NCBI GenBank assembly: GCA_963739045.1
Contig: CAVTYY010000001.1
Span: 186,001 to 250,000 of the forward strand
Direction of reading: 5' to 3'
DNA from: Halobacillus_B sp963739045
GTDB lineage: Bacteria; Bacillota; Bacilli; Bacillales; Halobacillaceae
Length of the DNA: 64,000 bases
Each line of letters opens with the position of its first letter. Within the stretch, counting starts at the first letter, position 1. Under the pieces are notes generated by a model. That model saw only the letters and a list, made by a program, of their open reading frames with translations. It made no database searches and was not told the DNA's origin. Position numbers and translations under genes: made by a program. Below, one piece after another: positions 19,305-27,811 of this stretch.

Positions 19305-20711
19305 GTGGACCTATGGAGTATGATCCAAACAGGTATTGCAGATACCTCAAACTTTTTATGGAAGTATGTTCTATCTATTATTTTAATTGCAGGTGGAATC
19401 TTTCTTTCGTTCCGAATCAAGTTCTTTCAATTTCGCTTCTTCGGTCATGTTCTTCACCAGACCATTGGTCAGATCTTTAAGAAAAATAAACAGAAGGGTA
19501 CAATCAGCCCTTTTCAAGCCTTTACCTCTGCTTTAGCTTCAACAGCCGGAGCCACAAATATCGTTGGTGTACCGGTTGCCATCGCCCTCGGCGGACCAGG
19601 AGCCTTATTTTGGATGTGGACCGTAGCCGTTATAGGAATGTCAACGAAATACGCTGAAATTCTTCTAGGTATGAAATACAGAGAAACAAACGAGAAAGGC
19701 GTTTGGGTTGGCGGGCCCCAATATTACATAAAGAAAGCCCTCGGCTGGAAATGGGTTTCTACAGCCTTTGCATTCTTCCTCATGCTTGAACTAATCCCTA
19801 GTACGATGGTGCAATCCAATTCCATTGCTACACAAACAGAAGGTGCCTTTGGGTGGTCCGTCTATATTACAGGTGCCGTGATGTGTGTTGCCATTGCCCT
19901 TGTAGTATTCGGAGGAATTAAACGAATTGCCAGTGTCACAGACAAAATGGTTCCCGGCATGGTGCTGGTCTATGTAGGAGTAGCCTTGTATGTCATCTTC
20001 GCAAATGTTGGGGAACTGCCTCATGTATTCGCTCTCATCTTCACTCATGCCTTTACACCTACTTCAGCTGCTGGCGGATTCGCCGGGGCAGGTATAGCTC
20101 AAGGAATTCGCTGGGGGGTAGCACGCGGGCTTTATTCCAATGAAGCCGGACTTGGAACGGCGCCTATTGCCCACTCGGCAGCAAGAACCGATCATCCCTC
20201 TAAGCAGGGACTCTGGGGGATCTTCAGCGTTTTTATTGATACGATTGTCATCTGTACTATTTCAGGGTTAGCTGTGCTAGTCACTGATGCATGGAGACAG
20301 GTCGAAGTCAGCGATGCTTCAAATATGATCAACGTTGCGTTTGCCAGTGAATTTGGTGATACGTTCGGCGGCACCTTCATCAGCATATTTCTTCTCTTTT
20401 TCGTTATTACCACGATTGGAGTTCTGGTCTTTTATGGAGAGAAACAAGCAGAATATCTCTATAATTTGAATGCCGCAAAAGCGATGAGAGTTGTATATAT
20501 CCTCTCGGTCTTTGTCGGTGCGATTGGCGGACTGCAATTTGTCTGGCAGTTCCTTGATTTACTGCTCGCTTTTGTGCTTCTGTCTAACATTATTCCACTC
20601 TTATTCCTGCATAACGAAATTGCAGATTTAACGGATGACTACGTCAATCGGGTCTACAAGAAACGAACGAAAGAAAAGAAAGTCGAACTATTCAAAGAAG
20701 ACGCAAGTTAA
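19305..20711 (+). CDS. Sodium:alanine/glycine symporter (AGCS family)
   Basis: A 468-residue membrane protein with about 10 helices. The AGCS hallmarks are TSALASTAGATNIVGVPVA (about 70-88), GGPGALFWMWTVAVIGMSTKYAE and YSNEAGLGTAPIAHSAA. The start is GTG with GGAGAGGAG upstream; the ATG just inside (M at residue 6) has no better site. It imports alanine or glycine with sodium or protons. A hairpin terminator follows. Monocistronic. Confidence 0.9.
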   Translation: MDLWSMIQTGIADTSNFLWKYVLSIILIAGGIFLSFRIKFFQFRFFGHVLHQTIGQIFKKNKQKGTISPFQAFTSALASTAGATNIVGVPVAIALGGPGALFWMWTVAVIGMSTKYAEILLGMKYRETNEKGVWVGGPQYYIKKALGWKWVSTAFAFFLMLELIPSTMVQSNSIATQTEGAFGWSVYITGAVMCVAIALVVFGGIKRIASVTDKMVPGMVLVYVGVALYVIFANVGELPHVFALIFTHAFTPTSAAGGFAGAGIAQGIRWGVARGLYSNEAGLGTAPIAHSAARTDHPSKQGLWGIFSVFIDTIVICTISGLAVLVTDAWRQVEVSDASNMINVAFASEFGDTFGGTFISIFLLFFVITTIGVLVFYGEKQAEYLYNLNAAKAMRVVYILSVFVGAIGGLQFVWQFLDLLLAFVLLSNIIPLLFLHNEIADLTDDYVNRVYKKRTKEKKVELFKEDAS

Positions 20712-20775
20712 GTAAATTACAAATTATGAAGCAAATTAAGAAAATTTACTGCTCATAGATCTACTATTTATACGC

Positions 20776-20814
20776 AAAGAAGCCCAGGGTGCATATTTGA
20801 CTCTGGGCTTCTTT
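20776..20814 (+). terminator. Rho-independent terminator after the AGCS symporter
   Basis: AAAGAAGCCCAGGGT pairs with ACTCTGGGCTTCTTT, followed by GATTAA. The T-run is within the right arm. Confidence 0.8.
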
Positions 20815-20857
20815 GATTAATCAAGCAGGTTCAAAATTGCTCCTCCTCCATTATATC

Positions 20858-20878
20858 GTGTACAATTAAGTCGTACAC
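20858..20878. promoter_or_regulatory. Candidate OhrR-type operator upstream of gpx-ohrR
   Basis: GTGTAC-N9-GTACAC, with an internal TACAATTAA half-site that resembles the OhrR sites of B. subtilis. It overlaps the likely -10 (TACAAT, with TTGCTC 18 nt upstream). Confidence 0.55.
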
Positions 20879-20901
20879 AACTTATCAAAGGAGGCATTTT
20901 G

Positions 20902-21381
20902 ATGAATACGGTTTACGATTTTACAGTGAAAAAGCCTAATGGCGAAAAACAAGCGTTGAATGATTATAGAGGAAAGACTTTGCTGATTGTAAATACAGCC
21001 AGTAAATGCGGATTCACTCCGCAGTTTGAAGGCCTTCAGGACCTTTATAACAATCATAAAGAGGAAGGGTTAGAAATTCTAGGTTTCCCATGTGATCAAT
21101 TTAATAATCAAGAGTTTGATGACATTAAAGAAACCACCGAGTTCTGCCAATTGAACTACGGCGTCACCTTTCCAATGTTTGCGAAAATTAATGTAAATGG
21201 AGACCAGGAAGATCCATTATTTACTTTCTTAAAAGAACAGAAAAAAGGGGTTCTTTCAAAAAAAATTAAATGGAATTTCACAAAATTTCTAGTCAATAAA
21301 GATGGACAAGTAATAAATCGCTACGCCCCCACTACAAAACCTAATGATATTGAAAAAGATCTAAAAGAATACTTACAGTAA
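20902..21381 (+). CDS. Glutathione peroxidase-family thiol peroxidase
   Basis: 159 residues from the ATG at 20902, which follows AAAGGAGG at 7 nt; the TTG one codon earlier is less likely. The peroxidatic cysteine is C36 in NTASKCGFTPQ. The catalytic Gln and Trp lie in FPCDQFNNQE and KWNFTKF. Bacterial members normally use thioredoxin or bacillithiol-type reductants rather than glutathione; the cysteine in FPCDQ is a possible resolving residue (inference). It is followed 7 nt later by a MarR/OhrR gene, so both form one peroxide-response operon. Confidence 0.92.
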   Translation: MNTVYDFTVKKPNGEKQALNDYRGKTLLIVNTASKCGFTPQFEGLQDLYNNHKEEGLEILGFPCDQFNNQEFDDIKETTEFCQLNYGVTFPMFAKINVNGDQEDPLFTFLKEQKKGVLSKKIKWNFTKFLVNKDGQVINRYAPTTKPNDIEKDLKEYLQ

Positions 21382-21388
21382 AAAAAGG

Positions 21389-21841
21389 ATGAATCCATTG
21401 AAAGACTTTTTAACCCTGGAGAACCAGCTTTGCTTTACCATCTATGAAACAGGAAGCCAATTTAATAAGCTCTATACGAAAGCTCTTCAGCCCTTTGGCG
21501 TCACGTACCCCCAATACCTAGTTCTGCTTGTGCTCTGGGAGAAAAACGGGCTCACCGTGAAAGAATTGGGTGAGAAATTAAGTCTAGGTTCAGGGACATT
21601 AACACCAATGATTAAAAGAATGGAAACAAAAGGATGGCTCACCAAAGAACGGTCAAAAAAAGATGAACGTCAGGTTTGTCTTTTCTTACAACCTAAAGCC
21701 TTCGAGGAGAAAGCAAACATTACGGAAAGAATCACTAGGGAAATTGCAACCTGCAACATTGAGTTTGAAGAATACGAACAGCTAATGAAGCAGTTGAAAA
21801 TTCTTCAACATAAGTTAATACATCGGCAGACCGTGAATTGA
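21389..21841 (+). CDS. MarR-family organic peroxide sensor, OhrR-like
   Basis: A 150-residue winged-helix protein whose N-terminal LENQLCFTIYE carries the cysteine that is oxidised in OhrR (Cys15 here, counting from ATG 21389). TYPQYLVLLVLWE and SGTLTPMIKRME match B. subtilis OhrR closely. The ribosome site AAGGATGA fits a TTG start at 21398 better than the ATG at 21389; either keeps the cysteine. Likely represses its own operon with the upstream peroxidase. Confidence 0.85.
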   Translation: MNPLKDFLTLENQLCFTIYETGSQFNKLYTKALQPFGVTYPQYLVLLVLWEKNGLTVKELGEKLSLGSGTLTPMIKRMETKGWLTKERSKKDERQVCLFLQPKAFEEKANITERITREIATCNIEFEEYEQLMKQLKILQHKLIHRQTVN

Positions 21842-21861
21842 AACAGCAAAAATGATAACGA

Positions 21862-21892
21862 ATGCCCGGGCTTATCAGGTCCGGGCTTTTTA
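21862..21892 (+). terminator. Terminator of the gpx-ohrR operon
   Basis: GCCCGG and CCGGGC enclose an 11-nt loop and are followed by T5, 23 nt after the ohrR-like stop. Confidence 0.75.
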
Positions 21893-22071
21893 CTATTGAA
21901 TTTTACTTTTCATTTCTTACCAAAACGGAATAACCATCGTCTAATCACCTGGCTCTAGGGCTTTAATGTTTGGTCACATAGATCCTCCATCCTTGTATTA
22001 GAAAGAAAAAAACTGGGATACGAATAGATAAGCAGGTTCAGTAAATTCTAAGAGGATGAGGAGGGAAGTAT

Positions 22072-23160
22072 ATGAAGATAGCCATTATGGGCGCAGGATT
22101 ATCGGGACTTTCCTGTGCGCTTATGTTAGAAAAACAAGGGTATACTGCTGATATATTTGAACGAAGAGGGATGGTTGGAGACCGGATGATCTTTGGGGAG
22201 GCTATTTTCTCCATATTCCATACTCCTATCCCCGATTATGTAAGGTTTCTCTCGGAAAAATACAATTTTGACGTTAAGCCAACCAGTAATATTCATAAAC
22301 TGTTTATCCATTCTCCTAATGAAACAGCGTCCTTAAAGGGAAATCTGGGTTTTATTAACTTGCGTGGCAAGCATCCTGAATCCTACGACAAACAGTTGGC
22401 GGAGCAATTAACAGCACCGATTCACTATCATCATGATTGTAGTTATGAACAGCTTTCCAAGGAATACACTCATATTGTACTGGCAACCGGAGATGCTCTC
22501 GACACCAAGCAAATTCAAACGTTTGAAAATGCTTATACAGCAAGTTTTAAAGGAGCATCTATAAAAGGAAACTTTAAACGTAATGAGGTTCACGCCTGGT
22601 TTAACAATGACTTTGCTCCCAAAGGAATGGCTTATATTCTCCCCCACTCAGAAACCGAAGCTAGTTTAATTTTAGTTTATCCTGAGTACCCAGAGAACAA
22701 GGAAAAAGATAAAGAAGAGCTTTGGAAAGCACTTCTTCAAACAGTGAGCAGCACACTGGATCAACAATTTTACATTACGAATGAATTCAGTTTGGAAAAC
22801 TTCATGATTGGAAAGTCAGGATACCCGCGTATTGGCAATACATTTTTCACTGGGAATTGCTTTGGATGCATCTCCCCTTTTCTTGGATTCGGAGAATTTG
22901 CTGCGATCTTAACAGGGATCTATGCGGCTGAGGACTTGTGCGGGATATCCAGTTATGAAAAAAGGACAAAAAAGCTGTATCAAAAATATCATGATTCCCT
23001 GACCCTTCGACGTGCAATCGAGAAATTAAGTAATGACCAATTGGACAAAGTGGTGAAGACTTTAAAAATGGAACTCGTGGGAAATGCTTTAGTTAACCCC
23101 CATATTCATCCATTAAAATTATTAGCAAGAATTCTTCATCCATTTCACCGGAAAACATAG
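22072..23160 (+). CDS. FAD-dependent oxidoreductase, geranylgeranyl reductase-like
   Basis: A 362-residue flavoprotein with an N-terminal FAD-binding GAGLSGLSCALMLEKQG (residues 7-23), an acidic residue ending the second strand (DIFERRG), a mid-protein HIVLATGDAL segment and a C-terminal FTGNCFGCISPFLGFG that corresponds to the second FAD motif. This layout is that of the PHBH/geranylgeranyl-reductase superfamily. The substrate is unknown. GAGGAGGG precedes the ATG. It stands alone between two terminators. Confidence 0.75.
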   Translation: MKIAIMGAGLSGLSCALMLEKQGYTADIFERRGMVGDRMIFGEAIFSIFHTPIPDYVRFLSEKYNFDVKPTSNIHKLFIHSPNETASLKGNLGFINLRGKHPESYDKQLAEQLTAPIHYHHDCSYEQLSKEYTHIVLATGDALDTKQIQTFENAYTASFKGASIKGNFKRNEVHAWFNNDFAPKGMAYILPHSETEASLILVYPEYPENKEKDKEELWKALLQTVSSTLDQQFYITNEFSLENFMIGKSGYPRIGNTFFTGNCFGCISPFLGFGEFAAILTGIYAAEDLCGISSYEKRTKKLYQKYHDSLTLRRAIEKLSNDQLDKVVKTLKMELVGNALVNPHIHPLKLLARILHPFHRKT

Positions 23161-23162
23161 AA

Positions 23163-23190
23163 AAAGCAAACCCTTGATGGGCTTGCTTCT
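23163..23190. terminator. Hairpin between convergent genes
   Basis: AAGCAAACCC pairs with GGGCTTGCTT with one mismatch. There is an A-run on the left and a short T-rich right flank, so it can act for the minus-strand LysM gene and perhaps also for the plus-strand gene. Confidence 0.6.
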
Positions 23191-23197
23191 CTGTCTA

Positions 23198-23776
23198 TTA
23201 TTTCATGAAGACATGATTTCCAATAACGGTGGTTACTTGTCGGTTGCTCAAATAGTCACTTGACGCTTTTTTAGGATTATAGAAAAATAGAGAATCATGA
23301 TCATATCCTTGATAAGCAATGGCTTCTCGTACTGCCTGTTTAGATTGGCTGCTTGCCGGCTGGTGGATTGTGCCGTTTAATACCGGAGAAAACTGGTAGT
23401 TATCATAAATTACTCCGTACAGTGAATCAGGAAATTGATCGCTTTGGACGCGATTTAATACCACTGTAGCTACAGCTACTTTCCCTGCATAGCTCTCCCC
23501 TTTAGCTTCGGCTTCGACTAAGCGTGCAAGTAAATCCTTTTCAGAAGCTGTCGGTGTAACGGGTAGTTTAAGCGTCTGTCCAGGATAGATCATATTTCCA
23601 TTCTTATCATTCAATGCTTTCAACTGCTGAGCAGAGATACCATATTTTTGGGCTATTTCATAAAAAGAATCACCCTGCTGGACCGTATAGGTTTGATTGC
23701 TCTCCGCATGAGCCTGAATTCCGAAAGTTAAGGAACAAATGATAGCAAGAGATGCGATCACTAAACGTTTTAACAT
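23198..23776 (-). CDS. Secreted LysM cell-wall hydrolase (SleB/YkvT-like)
   Basis: The ATG at 23776 follows AAGGAGG at 6 nt, giving 192 residues; an earlier in-frame codon lacks a site. The order is a signal peptide (MLKRLVIASLAIICSL...AHA), one LysM domain (about 27-70, YTVQQGDSFYEIAQKYG) and a Hydrolase_2/SleB catalytic domain (about 78-190, with LARLVEAEAKGESYAGKVAV and NQVQ-like NRVQSDQFP). Members are lytic transglycosylases of cortex or cell wall. No spore operon partner (ypeB) is adjacent, so a vegetative or YkvT-like role is more likely. Confidence 0.88.
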   Translation of the reverse strand: MLKRLVIASLAIICSLTFGIQAHAESNQTYTVQQGDSFYEIAQKYGISAQQLKALNDKNGNMIYPGQTLKLPVTPTASEKDLLARLVEAEAKGESYAGKVAVATVVLNRVQSDQFPDSLYGVIYDNYQFSPVLNGTIHQPASSQSKQAVREAIAYQGYDHDSLFFYNPKKASSDYLSNRQVTTVIGNHVFMK

Positions 23777-23951
23777 GTTATACCTCCTTGAAAAATTCAT
23801 CTCTTACAAAGTATCACAGCCTTTTATTCATTTCATTATTAATTCTTTCCAATGTTTCCATAACTCAAATTCAGCAGTTAGGATTTCAATTAGAGTAAGT
23901 TTTTTCCTTGGAAAATCATTATAGCTAATCCGATATTTAGAGGTGATTCCT

Positions 23952-24509
23952 ATGGAGATTTATTTAAGAGAATTGAAGGAGCAGGATTGGCGATATATCC
24001 ACCGTTACGCTGCTCAAGAAAAGGTCTGTCAATACCAGCCATGGGGACCAAATTCAGAGGGAGATTCCCAAGAATTTATTAAAGACGCATTAAAAGACAA
24101 ACTGACCTCTCCCCGCACACGGTTTGCCTATGGAATCATTCTCGCTTCTACGAAACAGTTTGTGGGAGTGGCAGAAATTAACCTTCGGGATCAAGTAAAT
24201 CGAAACGCAGAGATCTCTTACATTATCCATCCAGATCACTGGGGAATGGGGCTGGCATCGAATGCCGCACTAAAGCTTCTGGACTTTGGCTTTAATGCCT
24301 TGCGCATGCATAGAATTTACGCTACATGTGATCCCCGAAATACCGGCTCTGCACGAGTTCTTCAAAAAATCGGGATGAAAGAAGAAGGAAGAATCCGGGA
24401 AGATCTCTGGATAAAAACGGAATGGCGGGACTCCTTACTATTTGGCTTATTAGCCCACGAATATCACCAATCGCTCAGCAGCAACAAAATGGATAATGAA
24501 CAGTCATGA
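23952..24509 (+). CDS. GNAT N-acetyltransferase, RimJ/RimL type
   Basis: The ATG at 23952 has AGAGGTGA upstream; an in-frame GTG at 23943 is inside that site. The 185-residue product has the GNAT order: an N-terminal LRELKEQDWRYIHRYA, the ISYIIHPDHWGMGLASNA acetyl-CoA loop (Q/R-x-x-G-x-G/A) and RIYATCDPRNTGSARVLQKIG. This is the RimJ/RimL branch that acetylates protein N-termini or small molecules. No substrate evidence. Confidence 0.85.
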   Translation: MEIYLRELKEQDWRYIHRYAAQEKVCQYQPWGPNSEGDSQEFIKDALKDKLTSPRTRFAYGIILASTKQFVGVAEINLRDQVNRNAEISYIIHPDHWGMGLASNAALKLLDFGFNALRMHRIYATCDPRNTGSARVLQKIGMKEEGRIREDLWIKTEWRDSLLFGLLAHEYHQSLSSNKMDNEQS

Positions 24510-24570
24510 TGCCAAACTTTTTCATGTGTACATAGGGCAATGAAAGCAAAAGTGCACGTAAGAGGCGGGC

Positions 24571-25527
24571 TTACATTTCAAGAGTTCCGCCTCCCACCCT
24601 CTTCACCCCGCGTATCCTTGCGATATCCTCCACTAACTTCAGCAACGCCCGGTCCTTCTCCTTTGCCTCTACCATAAAATCAACATTTACATCTAGTTTC
24701 TTTAATTCACTGAGTAAAGGTTTAATAAAATCTGCGTCTGCGTAGCTAGCATGACTTCGATACTCTTTTTCCGTTTTCGGGGAAGAAACATGAATCTTCG
24801 GAGGAAACGGACTGGATTTCCATGTTTGAAAAAATCGAGGAAGCAGGCTTGTTAAAGTTTCCTCTTCGGAATGATTTGCCATAAAGTGATGATAATCAAA
24901 CATCATCGGAATGTTCTCTTTTTCGCAAACGTTAAGCGTCTCAGAAGTAGTATAAGTCTTATCATCATTCTCCAAGGTCATCCTCTGTTTGATCGAAGCT
25001 GGCAGCTGCTTAAGATTAGTATGGAACCGTTCAAGGGCGGCGTTCTTATCCCCATAAGCTCCCCCTATATGCAGATTAATATAGGCTTCCTCCTCCAGAC
25101 CCATCGCTTCGAGCAAAGCATAATGGTACTTCATATCTTCTACGGCATTAGCGGTAACATGCGGTTTGTCACTTGTGAAAAGGGTAAATTGATTGGGGTG
25201 AAAGCTCGTCCTCACCTCATACGTCTTTACGAGCTTTCCAATCGCTCTGTACGTTTCTTTAAAAGGCGCAATATAATCCCAATTTACTTCTGGATGGGTT
25301 GCCAGAGGAACGAGCGACGAGGAGAATCGATACAAGGGAATCTCATGAGCGATATTATAATGAATTGCTCGTAAAGTATGCTCTAAATTAGCTTTCGTGA
25401 TTTGTATTAACTGCTCCACCCTCTCCTTATTTTCAAGCTTTTGATAACGTGAATACGTCATCGTTTTCGCCGGGGTTGCGTTCCAAAGTTCCAGCGCATG
25501 AGCTACGTAACCAAACCTGATTTTCAT
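24571..25527 (-). CDS. uvsE: UV damage endonuclease UvsE (UVDE)
   Basis: The 318-residue TIM-barrel protein begins with RFGYVAHALELWNATPAKT and carries the family metal-binding blocks SFHPNQFTLF, YINLHIGGAYGDK, LENDDKTYT, MMFDYHHFM, KIHVSSP and DFMVEAKEKD. UVDE nicks DNA 5' of UV photoproducts and some other lesions. Length matches B. subtilis UvsE. The gene is on its own, in the same direction as the NERD gene upstream (89-nt gap). Confidence 0.93.
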   Translation of the reverse strand: MKIRFGYVAHALELWNATPAKTMTYSRYQKLENKERVEQLIQITKANLEHTLRAIHYNIAHEIPLYRFSSSLVPLATHPEVNWDYIAPFKETYRAIGKLVKTYEVRTSFHPNQFTLFTSDKPHVTANAVEDMKYHYALLEAMGLEEEAYINLHIGGAYGDKNAALERFHTNLKQLPASIKQRMTLENDDKTYTTSETLNVCEKENIPMMFDYHHFMANHSEEETLTSLLPRFFQTWKSSPFPPKIHVSSPKTEKEYRSHASYADADFIKPLLSELKKLDVNVDFMVEAKEKDRALLKLVEDIARIRGVKRVGGGTLEM

Positions 25528-25616
25528 AAATTTTCTCCTTTATTTAAAAGCTGTCTGGTTACTTTTCCCTGAATCTTAATATCCTATAGCTGTCGATGTT
25601 TTATAACGTTGAAATT

Positions 25617-26579
25617 TTAATGAGTTTCCGGCAGGACGTACCTTCTCCACCGGTTCACCCCAGTCTTATCGCTTGTCAGTTTATTTAGTAACCTGTTCGT
25701 AACAACAGGAGAATCCAGATGTAAAAAACGACGAGCTTCTTGATTGGAGATCCTTTCATCAATTAAGTATTTATAATCCTGCAAAGCAGCTGCATGAGCG
25801 TTCGTTGAAACCATGTTACATAAAGGACACCGCCATTTCCCTTTGATTCTTATCATTGCGTATTTATCGCATCCAGGACACTGAATTCCTGTGCGAATTT
25901 CACTTCGTTTCAGTTCAAACTGCTGAAACAGGTCAGCTTTTGGTTCCAGATGTTTTTCTATTAAACGACTGCTGAGTTGGTAAAGACGGTCTTGATCAAT
26001 GACTTCTTTATGATAGGACATTTTCATGGATTGGACCCTTTTAGGAATTCCTTCTGCCCGAAGGAGTGCCGGGTGGCTTTCTTCATTTTTGAATTTAATC
26101 ATCACTTTTTGATGAGTAAACGCAACTAGAAATTCAACAGGTACGGCAATTGAAAAATACTCCAGCAGAAAATTCTCTAATTGTTCTTTTTGTCTTTCCG
26201 CTTGAATGACAGGATCCGGAAACACTTCTTCTTTATTTTCATTCCCTCGAATAAGCTGATGGACTTCTTGATCAAGGGTTATTACACCAGAGATGTTCTT
26301 TACTTCAATAATGAGAAAAAAAGAAGATGTGAGGATAAGCGTGTCAATCTGGAAGAAACGCTGGCCGTCAAATAAGCGGAGATCATGCAAAATGAGGTAA
26401 TTTGTCTGAGGTAATAAACCGAGGTAAAAATCAAGCGACTGCTCGCCCGAAAATCCTGCCTTTAATCTTCTGTAATTGTCATTGATGAGGGAGAGCTTCG
26501 CATGATGCGGATGGAGCCTTCTGGTAAGAGACTCTAATTTCCTCAATCTTAGAGGGATCGAGCGCTGCTTTATAATCAT
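25617..26579 (-). CDS. NERD domain protein with C-terminal zinc ribbon
   Basis: 320 residues. An N-terminal basic helix is followed by a NERD (nuclease-related) domain (about 40-155) with the restriction-fold signature G-E-x-x...D...EVKN: FSGEQSLDFYLG, FQIDTLILTSSFFLIIEVKNISG. Near 230-260 there is a four-cysteine zinc ribbon, CPGCDK and CPLCN. The NERD fold suggests DNA binding or cleavage, not proven. The ATG is preceded by AGGAAGAGG within a run of repeated AATAAGAAAAGGAGTT blocks, and a 21-bp-period array lies further upstream. Confidence 0.85.
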   Translation of the reverse strand: MIIKQRSIPLRLRKLESLTRRLHPHHAKLSLINDNYRRLKAGFSGEQSLDFYLGLLPQTNYLILHDLRLFDGQRFFQIDTLILTSSFFLIIEVKNISGVITLDQEVHQLIRGNENKEEVFPDPVIQAERQKEQLENFLLEYFSIAVPVEFLVAFTHQKVMIKFKNEESHPALLRAEGIPKRVQSMKMSYHKEVIDQDRLYQLSSRLIEKHLEPKADLFQQFELKRSEIRTGIQCPGCDKYAMIRIKGKWRCPLCNMVSTNAHAAALQDYKYLIDERISNQEARRFLHLDSPVVTNRLLNKLTSDKTGVNRWRRYVLPETH

Positions 26580-26660
26580 TCAACCTCTTCCTTTCTTAAA
26601 CGAACTCCTTTTCTTATTTCTCCTTGAAAGAAAAAACTCCTTTCTTATTTCAAGAATTTT
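26580..26660 (-). repeat. Short direct repeats in the leader of the NERD gene
   Basis: On the minus strand GAAATAAGAAAGGAGTT, GAAATAAGAAAAGGAGTT and TAAGAAAGGAAG follow one another, each containing a Shine-Dalgarno-like GGAG or GGAAG core. They bridge the 21-bp array and the start codon. Confidence 0.6.
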
Positions 26661-26863
26661 CTATCGCTTCGAATATCGGATCTATCCTTCTTTATTTCTC
26701 TTTTATCGGAGCTTAATTCCATTCTATCGCTTCCAGAATTGATTCTATCTACTCTTCCTCTCGTTCTATCACATCTTATCCTTTCTATCGTCCTATCATT
26801 ATCCTTGCAATAATCTCTATCGCTTCAAAATATCTTTCTATCGCATCCAACCTCCCTTCTATC
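26661..26863 (-). repeat. Degenerate 21-bp-period GATAGAA array upstream of the NERD gene
   Basis: On the plus strand the 5-mer CTATC (once TTATC) begins at 26661, 26682, 26703, 26724, 26745, 26766, 26785, 26817, 26838 and 26859. Most steps are exactly 21 nt, with a 19/32-nt irregularity in the middle and an extra CTATC at 26793. On the minus strand the best units read GATAGAA-N9-GAAGC. Frames through the array hit stops, so it is not coding. It fills the space between the aldo/keto reductase terminator and the NERD leader. Confidence 0.8.
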
Positions 26864-26868
26864 ACACC

Positions 26869-26902
26869 ACAAAAAAAGAGCGCCTCACCGGCGCCCTCCT
26901 CA
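26869..26902 (-). terminator. Terminator of the aldo/keto reductase gene
   Basis: On the minus strand GAGGGCGCC, loop GGTGA and GGCGCTC, then T7. It starts just after the stop codon. Confidence 0.88.
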
Positions 26903-26903
26903 T

Positions 26904-27728
26904 TTACCTTTTATTCATTTCTGCAGGTTTCGGTCCTTTACGTTCTCCGCGGTCCAGACCGTGGATTTGGTCCATTTCCTCTGCACTTAGTTCAAAGTCA
27001 AACACATCAAAGTTTTCTTCTATACGGTGAGGTGTTACCGATTTTGGAATAACAACCGTATCATTCTGCAGGTGCCAGCGGATGACTACTTGCGCCGATG
27101 TTTTTCCATGCTTTTCAGCGATGGATTGAATCACATCATCCTTAAGAACTTCTCCACCCTGCATCAGCGGACTCCACGCTTCTACTAGAATTCCATGCTG
27201 ACGGCAGAATTCCTTCACATCATTCTGCGCTAAGTATGGGTGGCATTCGATCTGGTTAATCGCCGGTTTCACGTCACATTCATCCAGCAGACGCTGCAGA
27301 TGATCCGTGTCAAAATTACAAACACCAATGGCTTTCACCTTTCCATCCTGCTTCAGTTTCTCCAGTGCTTTATACGTTTCTACATAATCATCATATTCTG
27401 GTGTCGGCCAGTGGATTAAATATAAATCGACATATTCAAGTCCAAGCTTGTCCAGACTTTCATCTAACGCTTTTAATGTATTCTCATAACCTTGATCGCT
27501 ATTCCACACTTTCGTAGTGATAAACAGATCTTCACGAGAGACTTCACTTTGACGAATGGCCTCTCCTACTTGCCGCTCATTGCCATAAATGGCCGCTGTA
27601 TCAATCGAGCGATATCCAACTTCAATCGCTTTTGTTACAGCAGGAACAGCATCTTTTTCTTCAACTTGCCAGACTCCAAATCCAAGCTGCGGCATTTTCA
27701 CGCCATCGTGCAAGGTAACTGTATTCAT
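26904..27728 (-). CDS. Aldo/keto reductase (YvgN/YtbE-like)
   Basis: A 274-residue TIM-barrel NADPH-dependent oxidoreductase. It has GFGVWQV near 17, the catalytic tetrad in DTAAIYGNE (Asp, Tyr), TTKVWN (Lys) and YLIHWP (His), and a C-terminal NADPH site IPKSVTPHRIEENFDVF. Related Bacillus enzymes reduce methylglyoxal, glyoxal and other carbonyls. AGAAAGGGAG precedes the ATG. It stands alone. Confidence 0.93.
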   Translation of the reverse strand: MNTVTLHDGVKMPQLGFGVWQVEEKDAVPAVTKAIEVGYRSIDTAAIYGNERQVGEAIRQSEVSREDLFITTKVWNSDQGYENTLKALDESLDKLGLEYVDLYLIHWPTPEYDDYVETYKALEKLKQDGKVKAIGVCNFDTDHLQRLLDECDVKPAINQIECHPYLAQNDVKEFCRQHGILVEAWSPLMQGGEVLKDDVIQSIAEKHGKTSAQVVIRWHLQNDTVVIPKSVTPHRIEENFDVFDFELSAEEMDQIHGLDRGERKGPKPAEMNKR

Positions 27729-27811
27729 GTGAATTCTCCCTTTCTATTAAGGTTTTCTGTGTTATTTTAGCATAGTAATATTTGTAAATCTCTTATTTTG
27801 CTTACAAGTGG

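Noticed and set aside
26661..26863. CRISPR array
   Set aside because: The repeated part is only 5-7 nt, spacers are 14 nt and degenerate, and no cas genes are near.
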